Part shown: piece after piece, positions 27,101-32,400 of the stretch | Layout of the letters: every line of letters begins with the position of its first letter | Numbering within the stretch: the first letter of the stretch is position 1 | Assembly (NCBI GenBank): GCA_020698575.1 | Contig: CM036247.1 | Location: 1,384,436 to 1,448,435 of the forward strand | Source of the DNA: Bostrychus sinensis | Taxonomy: Eukaryota; Chordata; Actinopteri; Gobiiformes; Eleotridae | Direction of reading: 5' to 3' | DNA length: 64,000 nucleotides | Translations under genes and position numbers: made by a program | The notes under the pieces: generated by a model | Databases searched by the model: none | Told to the model about the DNA's origin: nothing | Seen by the model: only the letters and a program-made list of their open reading frames with translations

Positions 27101-27814
27101 GGAGCTGAGACACTGCAGCAGTGTCCTGGGGACATGTCCTCGCAGGGACACGGGACACGGGACACAGGAGAGCAAACCGGGACAGAATTAGCCCTGAAAC
27201 AGAGGCCGTGATCCTGACAGAGCGTCTGAATTCACTTTGTTTTGACGCACGTCTGAGGCAAATGACGCAAATTTGATGCGCGAGTTGCGTTCGGTGTGAA
27301 CGCAGCCTAAGAGTCGCTCTTTGTAACAAAAGCAGTCGTGTTTTTGTGTAGGACGTGGTGCTCTGTGGACGGTGGCGCTGTCAGCAGCAGGACACGTGAT
27401 TAAAAACATACAACAAATCTGATTAAGAAATCTCTGCTGACTGTAATATATTTTTTAAACTGTAAAGAGACTTTCTGGGCTCCCTGTAGATTTAATGAGT
27501 GTTGTGTTCTCAGAGCCGACCCCTCAGAGGTGAACATCACTGATGAAGTCGCCAAAAGTGGGATCTGGAAATCCCTGGCCCGGATTTCAGGGAAGAGCCA
27601 CGGACTGAAGCGCTGCAGCAGGTGAACTTCAGACTTGTCTGAAACATGTTGTTTATTCTGGTTTAGTCTCTGTGGTGTTGCTCCTGTCTGCTCCTCCTAA
27701 CCGGGGTTCATATACGTCTGTCTCTGTCTCAGTTTGGAGAAGCTTCCTGCTGTGAGGATCCAGGTGGAGAACGAGGAGGGGCAGAGAGTGGTGAACTCTG
27801 AGACGTCGCTATGA
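774..27814 (+). CDS. slc4a7: slc4a7-like sodium-bicarbonate cotransporter (NBCn1), 3' part of gene, 14 exons
   Basis: Electroneutral Na+/HCO3- cotransporter of the plasma membrane, which brings bicarbonate into the cell and controls pH. Fourteen exons give about 659 residues, starting at the conserved IFGGL block where the membrane domain begins; the cytoplasmic N-terminal domain lies before the window. Visible family hallmarks are CACMSPVITFGGLLGEAT, VATDASSLVCYITRFTEEAF, an extracellular loop with four cysteines and N-glycosylation sites (NTS, NLT), QITAVIINRKE, GIREQRVTG and the Lys-rich tail. SSFLKQFKTKRYFPTK, the LIYLRYVPLWKVHIFT block and a C-terminal ETSL PDZ ligand favour NBCn1 (SLC4A7) over SLC4A8 or SLC4A10. 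All splice phases agree except for two one-base insertions, in the first two exons. The 16-kb intron hosts two C1q modules on the opposite strand. A paralogue such as slc4a8 is the main alternative. Confidence 0.88.
1034..1168 (+). CDS. slc4a7: slc4a7 exon, with second +1 frameshift
   Basis: It encodes SAIESLFGASLTGMAYSL, then after a frame change AGQPLTILGSTGPILVFEK and ILFKFC. The acceptor is CAG at 1031-1033 and the donor GT at 1169-1170. The break is around 1088-1095, where the family has SLFAGQP. The exon is 135 nt where phase requires 134. Confidence 0.85.
1169..2769. other. Intron sequence without recognised genes
   Basis: This is the start of the 16-kb slc4a7 intron. No exon is evident on either strand. 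Around 2655-2750 there is a degenerate fragment of an AT-rich MITE (gagctgcatgatattgg), similar to a fragment at 9420-9500. Confidence 0.5.
2770..2995. repeat. 11-bp minisatellite CCAGGWCTAAA
   Basis: About 20 head-to-tail copies of CCAGGACTAAA or CCAGGTCTAAA lie here. The same 11-bp word, or its reverse complement, forms the arrays at 24096-24255, 40600-40757, 41420-41935 and 43745-44455. Confidence 0.95.
3052..4501. mobile_element. Non-autonomous hAT-type element, 1.45 kb
   Basis: The ends are inverted: CAGGGGTGAAAGTA at the left and its complement TACTTTCACCCCTG at the right. Flanking 8-bp duplications, GTCCCAAC (3044-3051) and GGCCCAAC (4502-4509), differ at one base, as expected for hAT insertion. 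No transposase frame is visible. The interior (about 3540-3870 and 4160-4300) is GC-rich and unlike a simple MITE. Confidence 0.8.
4502..4948. other. 3' flank of C1q module 1
   Basis: AT-rich sequence. On the minus strand a canonical AATAAA lies at 4833-4838, about 110 bp past the C1q stop codon, and is a plausible polyadenylation signal. Confidence 0.5.
4949..5232 (-). CDS. C1q module 1, last exon (C-terminal half of C1q head)
   Basis: It begins after a CCCCAG acceptor with GTGTGTTCAC, completing TGVFTAPVRGVYYVRF, and ends in LLFPL-TGA. All 284 nt are identical to the exon at 10407-10690, while the flanks differ completely within a few bases. Confidence 0.92.
4949..9163 (-). CDS. C1q-domain protein, module 1 (5' exon with signal peptide not found)
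   Basis: Four minus-strand exons are supported: 9163-9075, 6843-6793, 6303-6175 and 5232-4949. They are consistent in phase. They encode an acidic leader (VDEPPTQNDVDSEVKVLQ), a short coiled coil (DIEERLNATEKQLKAMAE) and a complete C1q head from VAFAASLGG to STFSGFLLFPL with a TGA stop. There is no collagen stretch, so this is a C1q-like (cerebellin or sC1q-type) secreted lectin-like protein, a family greatly expanded in teleosts. I found no signal-peptide exon between 9164 and 10406. The module may be truncated at its 5' end, or it may be spliced from the exon at 13843-13711. It lies wholly inside a plus-strand slc4a7 intron. Confidence 0.75.
5233..6174. other. C1q module 1 intron
   Basis: No other feature is recognised. 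This is ordinary AT-rich sequence. Confidence 0.4.
6175..6303 (-). CDS. C1q module 1, exon for N-terminal half of C1q head
   Basis: It encodes EVPKVAFAASLGGNGLQK, TTMGNKDLIYRDVLTNVGQ and DYNPET. The acceptor is TTCAG and the donor is GTCAGA. It is 129 nt, the same length as its paralogue at 12391-12263, and differs from it by roughly nine substitutions. Confidence 0.9.
6793..6843 (-). CDS. C1q module 1, coiled-coil microexon
   Basis: This 51-nt exon (IEERLNATEKQLKAMA) sits between a TTTCCAG acceptor and a GTTTGT donor. Its phase fits the exon at 9163-9075, and also the signal-peptide exon at 13843-13711. Confidence 0.7.
7253..8145. mobile_element. hAT-type MITE, 893 bp
   Basis: The terminal inverted repeats are TAGGGCTGCA and TGCAGCCCTA. 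The flanking 8-bp duplications GAGAGGTG (7245-7252) and GTGAGGTG (8146-8153) match at 7 of 8 bases. The subterminal parts carry the teleost-typical AATCGATTA words. No coding capacity is seen. Confidence 0.85.
8178..8991. mobile_element. MITE with GCCAGATTTA-type ends, copy A
   Basis: The left end is GGGCAGATTTATCAAGGGTTT and the right end AGTAAATCTGGC. Internal words (CTGGAGCTAAATGAGCAC, ACTGTTTGATTTA) recur in the element at 23078-23703, so the two are copies of one family. Confidence 0.65.
9075..9163 (-). CDS. C1q module 1, acidic leader exon
   Basis: An 89-nt open stretch (VDEPPTQNDVDSEVKVLQ, then ASLKQLQEGNL) ends in a good GTAAGA donor. The acceptor (TTTAAAG) is weak, with a poor pyrimidine tract. 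It enters in the third codon position, so it needs an upstream exon ending with two bases of a codon, and none was found. Confidence 0.5.
9164..9683. other. Intron sequence, no gene seen
   Basis: AT-rich. It contains a degenerate MITE fragment (9420-9500) related to 2655-2750. I looked for a signal-peptide exon on the minus strand and found none. Confidence 0.4.
9684..10011. mobile_element. hAT-type (Charlie-like) MITE fragment
   Basis: The left end reads CAGCTATTCCCAAAG and the right end ATTGGGAACCACTG, an imperfect inverted pair of the CAGTGGTTCCCAA type. The interior has CCCCGGACCCC-like words typical of these elements. No clear target duplication was found. Confidence 0.6.
10407..10690 (-). 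CDS. C1q module 2, last exon
   Basis: It is identical over 284 nt to 4949-5232. It encodes TGVFTAPVRGVYYVRF through FSGFLLFPL and ends in TGA. The acceptor CCCCAG is kept in both copies. Confidence 0.93.
10407..13843 (-). CDS. C1q-domain secreted protein, module 2 (complete, with one frame break)
   Basis: Four minus-strand exons: 13843-13711 (start codon and signal peptide), 12513-12462 (coiled coil), 12391-12263 and 10690-10407 (C1q head). Together they encode about 198 residues, the usual length of fish C1q-like proteins without a collagen region. Residues 1-20 (MSLRVLLLLALLGLARLGSA) are a clear signal peptide. They are followed by heptad-like KKLKADMEEMKAE and then the C1q domain from about residue 63 to the end. 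The protein is presumably a secreted trimer acting in innate immunity or cell-cell signalling; the exact ligand cannot be told. The microexon carries one extra base that brings in a TGA. The gene lies inside a plus-strand slc4a7 intron. Its third intron holds the telomere-like array at 11229-12195. Confidence 0.85.
10795..11170. repeat. Two dispersed-repeat fragments
   Basis: At 10796-10880 there is the left end of a GGGCTGCAGTCGACC-type hAT MITE. At 10996-11170 there is a GTGTTGTAGCCAAGACCAG element, a family also seen at 48278-48400 and 62095-62170. Confidence 0.5.
11229..12195. repeat. 11-bp telomere-like minisatellite GGTTAGGRCWG
   Basis: Roughly 88 units of 11 bp, mixing GGTTAGGACAG, GGTTAGGGCTG, GGTTAGGGCAG and GGTTAGTGCTG. 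It resembles TTAGGG but has an 11-bp period, so it is not an ordinary interstitial telomere. It begins 68 bp downstream of the minus-strand C1q donor at 12263. Confidence 0.95.
12263..12391 (-). CDS. C1q module 2, exon for N-terminal half of C1q head
   Basis: 129 nt encoding EVPKVAFAASLGGNGLQK, TTMGNKALIYRDVLTNVGQ and AYNPET. The donor is GTCAGA and the acceptor TTTCAG. It is paralogous to 6303-6175, with phases conserved. Confidence 0.9.
12462..12513 (-). CDS. C1q module 2, coiled-coil microexon with +1 base
   Basis: 52 nt between TTGCAG and GTGAG, one more than the 51-nt paralogue at 6843-6793. As written, the frame reads VMTERLKMA and then TGA. Reading the AAAA run as AAA gives LKWPEKELKRAT and rejoins the C1q frame. 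This is a homopolymer error or a recent lesion. Confidence 0.65.
12514..13710. other. C1q module 2 first intron
   Basis: No further exon is seen. There are AT-rich MITE remnants around 12870-12950 (GATATCATGACATCATGATA) and short copies of the 11-bp AACCAGGACTAA word near 13430-13470. Confidence 0.4.
13711..13843 (-). CDS. C1q first exon: start codon and signal peptide
   Basis: ATG at 13843-13841 opens MSLRVLLLLALLGLARLGSA, with cleavage expected before QDQQT. It continues into a charged helical segment to ERF and splices at TTCG/GTGAGT. It ends after the first base of a codon, so it fits the microexon of either C1q module. Confidence 0.88.
13885..13897 (-). promoter_or_regulatory. Possible TATA-like element for the C1q gene
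   Basis: The minus strand reads ATCAATAAAAACC about 45 bp upstream of the C1q start codon, a distance that would suit a short 5' leader. This rests on position and AT-richness only. Confidence 0.3.
13898..15640. other. Intergenic or intronic AT-rich sequence
   Basis: No exon is seen. An 85-bp stretch at about 15310-15400 (TTCATCTGTGTTAGACTTT and following) recurs at about 42395-42480, so it belongs to a dispersed repeat. Confidence 0.45.
15648..17110. mobile_element. hAT-type MITE interrupted by a ~1.2-kb insertion
   Basis: The left part (15648-15855, from AGGGCTGCACAATTAATC) and the right part (about 17035-17108, TTGCAAATCTCATCGCAGTC) both align with the uninterrupted relative at 21855-22152. 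The 15860-17030 segment between them has no counterpart there and is probably a later insertion of unknown class. Confidence 0.6.
17286..17531 (+). CDS. slc4a7: slc4a7 exon
   Basis: It encodes SDYGLTYLAFRTCIGLWTAF, then VATDASSLVCYITRFTEEAF, to the start of the extracellular loop (NDLDNLTHYT). The acceptor CTGCAG is at 17280-17285 and the donor GTAAGG at 17532. Phases fit both neighbours. Confidence 0.95.
17597..19514. repeat. 17-bp minisatellite TCCTGCTGTGGTCAGAC
   Basis: About 1.9 kb of a 17-bp unit with shorter TGTGGTCAGAC variants fills almost the whole intron 17532-19534. The array ends about 20 bp before the acceptor. The unit has no stop in any plus frame, so three overlapping frames of over 600 codons exist by chance. 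Confidence 0.97.
19535..19640 (+). CDS. slc4a7: slc4a7 exon (extracellular loop)
   Basis: It encodes CECSAPLNTSSRVLEVLRSE, NLTSSSVQWDQLGVR. It contains two loop cysteines and two potential N-glycosylation sites (NTS, NLT). The acceptor is TTGCAG and the donor GTGAGT. Confidence 0.88.
19895..20125 (-). mobile_element. tRNA-derived SINE
   Basis: On the minus strand there is an A box (GTGGCTCAGTTGGTAGAGC), then a B box (GGTTCAAACCC), a shared SINE body (GGCCTTGGGCAAGACATTTA, TGGTGTATGAATGGGTGAAT) and a tail near AGCGCTACATAAATG. This is the common teleost tRNA-SINE layout. Confidence 0.85.
20262..20960. mobile_element. Probable non-autonomous DNA transposon with GGTGTGAACG-type ends
   Basis: ACACCGAAAACGTCACGG at the left and CCCCGGTGTGAACGG at the right, with many CG-rich GCGTC words, resemble the PIF/Harbinger-type ends at 26592-27310 and the fragment at 62490-62600. 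The borders are uncertain. Confidence 0.4.
21124..21158. repeat. (AAT)n microsatellite
   Basis: About 11 tandem AAT triplets. Confidence 0.95.
21231..21392 (+). CDS. slc4a7: slc4a7 exon
   Basis: It encodes DCVRFGGNFVGSACGPHGPY, VPDVLFWSIILFFTTF and SSFLKQFKTKRYFPTK, with two more loop cysteines and one membrane span. The acceptor is TCCCAG and the donor GTACGC. Confidence 0.95.
21715..22260. mobile_element. Dispersed repeat with a nested hAT-type MITE
   Basis: The outer parts (21715-21825 and 22153-22240) align with an uninterrupted copy at 63715-63910. The inner 21850-22152 part (TTAGCAAATCACAAAGGCTG to AATATCGTTCAGCCCTG) is a copy of the MITE family seen at 15648-17110. Confidence 0.6.
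22338..22451 (+). CDS. slc4a7: slc4a7 exon
   Basis: 38 codons: IRSSISDFAVFLTIMFMVLI, DFLVGVNTPKLKVPDRFQ. One membrane span. The acceptor is TTTGCAG and the donor GTACTC. Confidence 0.95.
22676..22837 (+). CDS. slc4a7: slc4a7 exon
   Basis: 54 codons: PTSAHRGWFINPLGHNPWWT, then IPALLCTILIFMDQQITAVI and INRKENKLK. This last motif is nearly invariant in the family. The acceptor is CCACAG and the donor GTGAGG. Confidence 0.96.
22860..23075 (+). mobile_element. tRNA-derived SINE, degenerate
   Basis: An A box (TAGCTCAGTAGGTAGAGC) and an eroded B box (GGCAGACTGATCC) are followed by the SINE body (CGGTGTATGAATGTGTCTGT). It begins 22 bp after an slc4a7 donor and abuts the MITE at 23078. Confidence 0.75.
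23078..23703. mobile_element. MITE with CCAGATTTA-type ends, copy B
   Basis: The left end GGACCAGATTTATCAAAGGC and right end TAGTAAATCTGGCCC are inverted. It shares internal words with 8178-8991 but is shorter. Confidence 0.7.
23819..24070 (+). CDS. slc4a7: slc4a7 exon
   Basis: 84 codons: KGGGYHLDLLVVAVMLGICS, MGLPWFVAATVLSITHVNSL, PKFLGIREQRVTGFMIFFLM and SVFMTSMLK. Highly conserved membrane core. The acceptor is CCCACAG and the donor GTAGAA. Confidence 0.96.
24096..24255. repeat. 11-bp minisatellite GGTTTAGTCCT
   Basis: About 14 units of GGTTTAGTCCT, GGATTAGTCCT or GGGTTAGTCCT occupy most of the 232-bp intron 24071-24302, starting 26 bp after the donor. Confidence 0.95.
24303..24371 (+). 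CDS. slc4a7: slc4a7 exon
   Basis: 23 codons: YIPMPVLYGVFLYMGASSLK, GIQ. The acceptor is CCTCAG and the donor GTGTGT. Confidence 0.95.
24378..24452. repeat. 18-bp minisatellite CTCGGCCTCTGCCGGAGT
   Basis: Four near-perfect copies start 7 bp after the slc4a7 donor at 24372. Confidence 0.9.
24538..25485. mobile_element. hAT-type MITE, 948 bp
   Basis: The ends are TAGGGATGTAACGATGCAT and GAATTGTTACATCCCGA (inverted). The 8-bp duplications CTAACCAT (24530-24537) and CTAACCGT (25486-25493) match at 7 of 8 bases. No transposase is visible. Confidence 0.85.
25525..25698 (+). CDS. slc4a7: slc4a7 exon
   Basis: 58 codons: MYDRLKLFGMPAKHQPDLIY, LRYVPLWKVHIFTIVQLSCL, VVFPMM. The wording is closest to NBCn1. 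The acceptor is GCTGCAG and the donor GTAAGA. Confidence 0.96.
25917..26042 (+). CDS. slc4a7: slc4a7 exon
   Basis: 42 codons: VLALVFIRKLLDFFFTKKDL, SWLDDLIPESKKKKREDDKK. It covers the last membrane segment and the start of the basic cytoplasmic tail. The acceptor is TGTGTAG and the donor GTAACT. Confidence 0.95.
26047..26160. repeat. 11-bp minisatellite ACCGGGTTTAG
   Basis: Five clean units with flanking variants (TCCTGGTTTAG, TACAGGTTTAG) begin 5 bp after the donor at 26043 and run to about 18 bp before the next exon. They occupy nearly the whole 136-bp intron. Confidence 0.93.
26179..26249 (+). CDS. slc4a7: slc4a7 exon (tail)
   Basis: It encodes ESLRQMEEVEEEHLSEPQLG and then LKL. It is acidic and helical. 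The acceptor is GCTGCAG and the donor GTGAGA. Confidence 0.85.
26592..27310. mobile_element. PIF/Harbinger-like MITE, ~720 bp
   Basis: The left end TGCTACGTTCAAACCGAAC and right end GTTCGGTGTGAACGCAGCC are inverted, with TAA on both sides, as in the TWA target duplications of PIF/Harbinger. There is no coding potential. Confidence 0.65.
27514..27621 (+). CDS. slc4a7: slc4a7 exon (tail)
   Basis: It encodes ADPSEVNITDEVAKSGIWKS, LARISGKSHGLKRC. The DPSEVNITDE motif is shared by the Na+-coupled SLC4 tails. The acceptor is TTCTCAG and the donor GTGAAC. Confidence 0.92.
27733..27814 (+). CDS. slc4a7: slc4a7 last coding exon
   Basis: It encodes LEKLPAVRIQVENEEGQRVV, NSETSL and a TGA stop at 27812-27814. 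The terminal ETSL is a class I PDZ ligand, as in NBCn1. The acceptor is TCTCAG. Confidence 0.93.
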
Positions 27815-28218
27815 TCCTCTCTGCCTGCGGGTGGCGCTGTCTGCACTGCCGACCCGCTCACTCTGTCTTTCATGAACGCTAAACTTCCTCCTCTTCCTCG
27901 TCACTGGAGCCAAAATGGCCGCCGCTGTGGGACTCTCAGGACTCTGCTGTGCCTTTTTTTTTTTTTTTTTTTTAATCTCAGCCAAATCTCTGTCACTACA
28001 TTCCTCCAACTGCTCACACAAACTGGCCTCTGCTGCTCTCAAAACATTTTTATAACATTTTTTAAAAACATTTTTCAACTCTCTGCAGTGACTCTGGGTA
28101 GATTTGTTTCAGGTAAGTAACAAAATTAACAAAAAACTACTAGAGCTGCATCAGAAACGTCGAGCCCTCTCGCCTCTATTCACTTCATTATAACGTCTTT
28201 AAAGATTGTGACAATAAA
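27815..28218 (+). other. slc4a7: slc4a7 3' untranslated region (predicted)
   Basis: The first canonical AATAAA after the stop is at 28213-28218. A T-run lies at 27954-27973. A later ATTAAA (about 28543) could also serve, so the end is uncertain. Confidence 0.5.
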
Positions 28219-28591
28219 CTACATTACCCAGAGTCCATTGCAGCAAAGAACTCACAGGTATTAAATGCACACTCGGTCCAGTCACAGTTATTTTTGGAGC
28301 AGGAGCCAGTTTCTCTGAGTTTTCCGTCTGTTTAAATCCCAGTTTGTGAATCCTTCTATGTTCACTTGTTTTTGTGTAAAATAATTTAAAACTGTAATTT
28401 TTGACGCACTGTGAATGTGACGCTGGGGCTGTTTTCACGAAGCAGCTCACTCTGTTTTTATTTAATCTGAAAAACACTGATCGGAGTTTATCACTGTTAA
28501 TGTCACTGTAAAAAAACTGTAAATGTGCTCTCTGTAAACTCCCATTAAAGTCTGTTTATCCAGTTAGATGTTTATTTACTTTTGGAGGAAG

Positions 28592-28735
28592 TAACTCTGC
28601 TGCCCCCTGCTGGTCTTTGCTGCCCTCTGCTGCCCCCTGCTGGTCTCTGCTGCCCCCTGCTGGTCTTTGCTGCCCTCTGCTGGTCTCTGCTGCCCCCTGC
28701 TGGTCTCTGCTGCCCCCTGCTGGTCTCTTCTCCTG
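28592..28735. repeat. ~20-bp minisatellite CTGCTGCCCCCTGCTGGTCT
   Basis: Seven or so copies with TTTGCTGCCCTCTG variants lie in the 3' flank of slc4a7. Confidence 0.9.
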
Positions 28736-29389
28736 TTTCTTCATGGCTCCAGTAGAGTTCTTATTAAAAATGTTCTCTTTTTAGTTCCATAAAGTTTTCA
28801 AAGGCTGTAAAACCCCACTGAGACCAAGGCTGGGTTAAAATATTTTCATTTCATTTTTAATTTTTCTTGTTTATTTCATTAATTTAAAAACAATTATCAG
28901 TTTAACATTCAATTTAAACATCATGAATGAAAAGGAGCAGAAAGAAGTAAGAACTTATTTTGTATTTTATTTTGTATACAAAATATACAACGCATTCTGG
29001 TTTAAAGATTTAGGAAACGTTATAGCAAAACATCACATTTTCTTTGATTACCAAAAATCATAGATTTAGTTTTAAGAATATTCAGTGACAATCTTTTAAT
29101 ATCAAACCATTTTTTAATTTTCCTACATTCATTCTGTGCAGTATCTAGAACTTGTTTTGTTTTTACTTCAGCGTTATTTATTTTAAACCCACTGCACCTT
29201 CAGCTTTCACACTGCTCGCAAAGTTTATTCATGTTTTAAATAATTTTACACTGAGTACAAAAGAAACACAAACAGGAACTGATTTAGTCTCTGGTCTGGT
29301 CCCAGTCTGGGTCTGACTCGGTCTTGGTTTTGTCCTGGTCTGACTGTGGTCCAAGGTTTTGCTTTGGTCTTTGCTTGGTCCTGGTTTTG
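28736..29389. other. Region between the convergent slc4a7 and enpp7 3' ends
   Basis: No exon is seen. On the minus strand AATAAA occurs at 29224-29229 and 29177-29182, about 160 and 210 bp past the enpp7 stop codon, as plausible polyadenylation signals. At 29280-29380 there is a loose GGTCTGGTC/TTGGTCCTGGTT repeat. Confidence 0.5.
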
Positions 29390-29460
29390 TCACGATGTGG
29401 CAGAGAAAAGCAGGACGGACAGCAACAGAGCGACCGACGGAAGAACCACCGACGATCCGT
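29390..29460 (-). CDS. enpp7: enpp7 exon 6: C-terminal membrane anchor
   Basis: After a TTTTTCAG acceptor it reads NGSSVVLPSVALLLSVLLFS, ATS, then TGA. The short hydrophobic tail fits the membrane anchor of ENPP7. Its phase (two bases completing a codon) matches exon 5. It is separated from exon 5 by a 7-kb array, which makes it easy to miss. Confidence 0.8.
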
Positions 29461-32400
29461 CTGAAAAACAGGAATGACATGGTAGTCCCGGACTTAAACT
29501 AAACCAGGTCCAGGTCCAGGTCCAGTCCCGGACTTAAACTAAACCAGGTCCAGGTCCAGTCCCGGACTTAAACTAAACCAGGTCCAGGTCCAGTCCCGGA
29601 CTTAAACTAAACCAGGTCCAGTCCAGGTTCAGGTCCAGTCCCGGACTTAAACTAAACCAGGTCCAGGTCCAGTCCCGGACTTAAACTAAACCAGGTCCAG
29701 TCCAGGTCCAGTCCCGGACTTAAACTAAACCAGGTCCAGGTCCAGTCCCGGACTTAAACTAAACCAGGTCCAGGTCCAGGTCCAGGTCCAGTCCCGGACT
29801 TAAACTAAACCAGGTCCAGGTCCAGTCCCGGACTTAAACTAAACCAGGTCCAGGTCCAGTCCCGGACTTAAACTAAACCAGGTCCAGGTCCAGGTCCAGG
29901 TCCAGTCCCGGACTTAAACTAAACCAGGTCCAGGTCCAGTCCCGGACTTAAACTAAACCAGGTCCAGGTCCAGTCCCGGACTTAAACTAAACCAGGTCCA
30001 GGTCCAGTCCCGGACTTAAACTAAACCAGGTCCAGTCCCGGACTTAAACTAAACCAGGTCCAGGTCCAGTCCCGGACTTAAACTAAACCAGGTCCAGTCC
30101 CGGACTTAAACTAAACCAGGTCCAGGTCCAGTCCCGGACTTAAACTAAACCAGGTCCAGGTCCAGTCCCGGACTTAAACTAAACCAGGTCCAGTCCCGGA
30201 CTTAAACTAAACCAGGTCCAGGTCCAGTCCCGGACTTAAACTAAACCAGGTCCAGGTCCAGTCCCGGACTTAAACTAAACCAGGTCCAGGTCCAGTCCCG
30301 GACTTAAACTAAACCAGGTCCAGGTCCAGGTCCAGGTCCAGTCCCGGACTTAAACTAAACCAGGTCCAGGTCCAGTCCCGGACTTAAACTAAACCAGGTC
30401 CAGGTCCAGTCCCGGACTTAAACTAAACCAGGTCCAGGTCCAGTCCCGGACTTAAACTAAACCAGGTCCAGGTCCAGTCCCGGACTTAAACTAAACCAGG
30501 TCCAGTCCCGGACTTAAACTAAACCAGGTCCAGGTCCAGGTCCAGGTCCAGTCCCGGACTTAAACTAAACCAGGTCCAGGTCCAGTCCCGGACTTAAACT
30601 AAACCAGGTCCAGGTCCAGTCCCGGACTTAAACTAAACCAGGTCCAGGTCCAGGTCCAGGTCCAGTCCCGGACTTAAACTAAACCAGGTCCAGGTCCAGT
30701 CCCGGACTTAAACTAAACCAGGTCCAGGTCCAGTCCCGGACTTAAACTAAACCAGGTCCAGGTCCAGTCCCGGACTTAAACTAAACCAGGTCCAGTCCCG
30801 GACTTAAACTAAACCAGGTCCAGGTCCAGTCCCGGACTTAAACTAAACCAGGTCCAGTCCCGGACTTAAACTAAACCAGGTCCAGGTCCAGTCCCGGACT
30901 TAAACTAAACCAGGTCCAGGTCCAGTCCCGGACTTAAACTAAACCAGGTCCAGTCCCGGACTTAAACTAAACCAGGTCCAGGTCCAGTCCCGGACTTAAA
31001 CTAAACCAGGTCCAGGTCCAGTCCCGGACTTAAACTAAACCAGGTCCAGGTCCAGTCCCGGACTTAAACTAAACCAGGTCCAGGTCCAGGTCCAGGTCCA
31101 GTCCCGGACTTAAACTAAACCAGGTCCAGGTCCAGTCCCGGACTTAAACTAAACCAGGTCCAGGTCCAGTCCCGGACTTAAACTAAACCAGGTCCAGGTC
31201 CAGTCCCGGACTTAAACTAAACCAGGTCCAGTCCCGGACTTAAACTAAACCAGGTCCAGGTCCAGTCCCGGACTTAAACTAAACCAGGTCCAGTCCCGGA
31301 CTTAAACTAAACCAGGTCCAGTCCCGGACTTAAACTAAACCAGGTCCAGTCCCGGACTTAAACTAAACCAGGTCCAGTCCCGGACTTAAACTAAACCAGG
31401 TCCAGTCCCGGACTTAAACTAAACCAGGTCCAGGTCCAGTCCCGGACTTAAACTAAACCAGGTCCAGGTCCAGTCCCGGACTTAAACTAAACCAGGTCCA
31501 GGTCCAGTCCCGGACTTAAACTAAACCAGGTCCAGGTCCAGTCCCGGACTTAAACTAAACCAGGTCCAGGTCCAGTCCCGGACTTAAACTAAACCAGGTC
31601 CAGTCCCGGACTTAAACTAAACCAGGTCCAGGTCCAGTCCCGGACTTAAACTAAACCAGGTCCAGTCCCGGACTTAAACTAAACCAGGTCCAGGTCCAGT
31701 CCCGGACTTAAACTAAACCAGGTCCAGGTCCAGTCCCGGACTTAAACTAAACCAGGTCCAGTCCCGGACTTAAACTAAACCAGGTCCAGGTCCAGTCCCG
31801 GACTTAAACTAAACCAGGTCCAGGTCCAGTCCCGGACTTAAACTAAACCAGGTCCAGTCCCGGACTTAAACTAAACCAGGTCCAGGTCCAGTCCCGGACT
31901 TAAACTAAACCAGGTCCAGGTCCAGTCCCGGACTTAAACTAAACCAGGTCCAGTCCCCGGACTTAAACTAAACCAGGTCCAGGTCCAGTCCCGGACTTAA
32001 ACTAAACCAGGTCCAGGTCCAGTCCCGGACTTAAACTAAACCAGGTCCAGGTCCAGTCCCGGACTTAAACTAAACCAGGTCCAGGTCCAGTCCCGGACTT
32101 AAACTAAACCAGGTCCAGTCCAGGTCCAGTCCCGGACTTAAACTAAACCAGGTCCAGTCCCGGACTTAAACTAAACCAGGTCCAGGTCCAGTCCCGGACT
32201 TAAACTAAACCAGGTCCAGTCCCGGACTTAAACTAAACCAGGTCCAGGTCCAGTCCCGGACTTAAACTAAACCAGGTCCAGGTCCAGTCCCGGACTTAAA
32301 CTAAACCAGGTCCAGGTCCAGGTCCAGTCCCGGACTTAAACTAAACCAGGTCCAGTCCCGGACTTAAACTAAACCAGGTCCAGTCCCGGACTTAAACTAA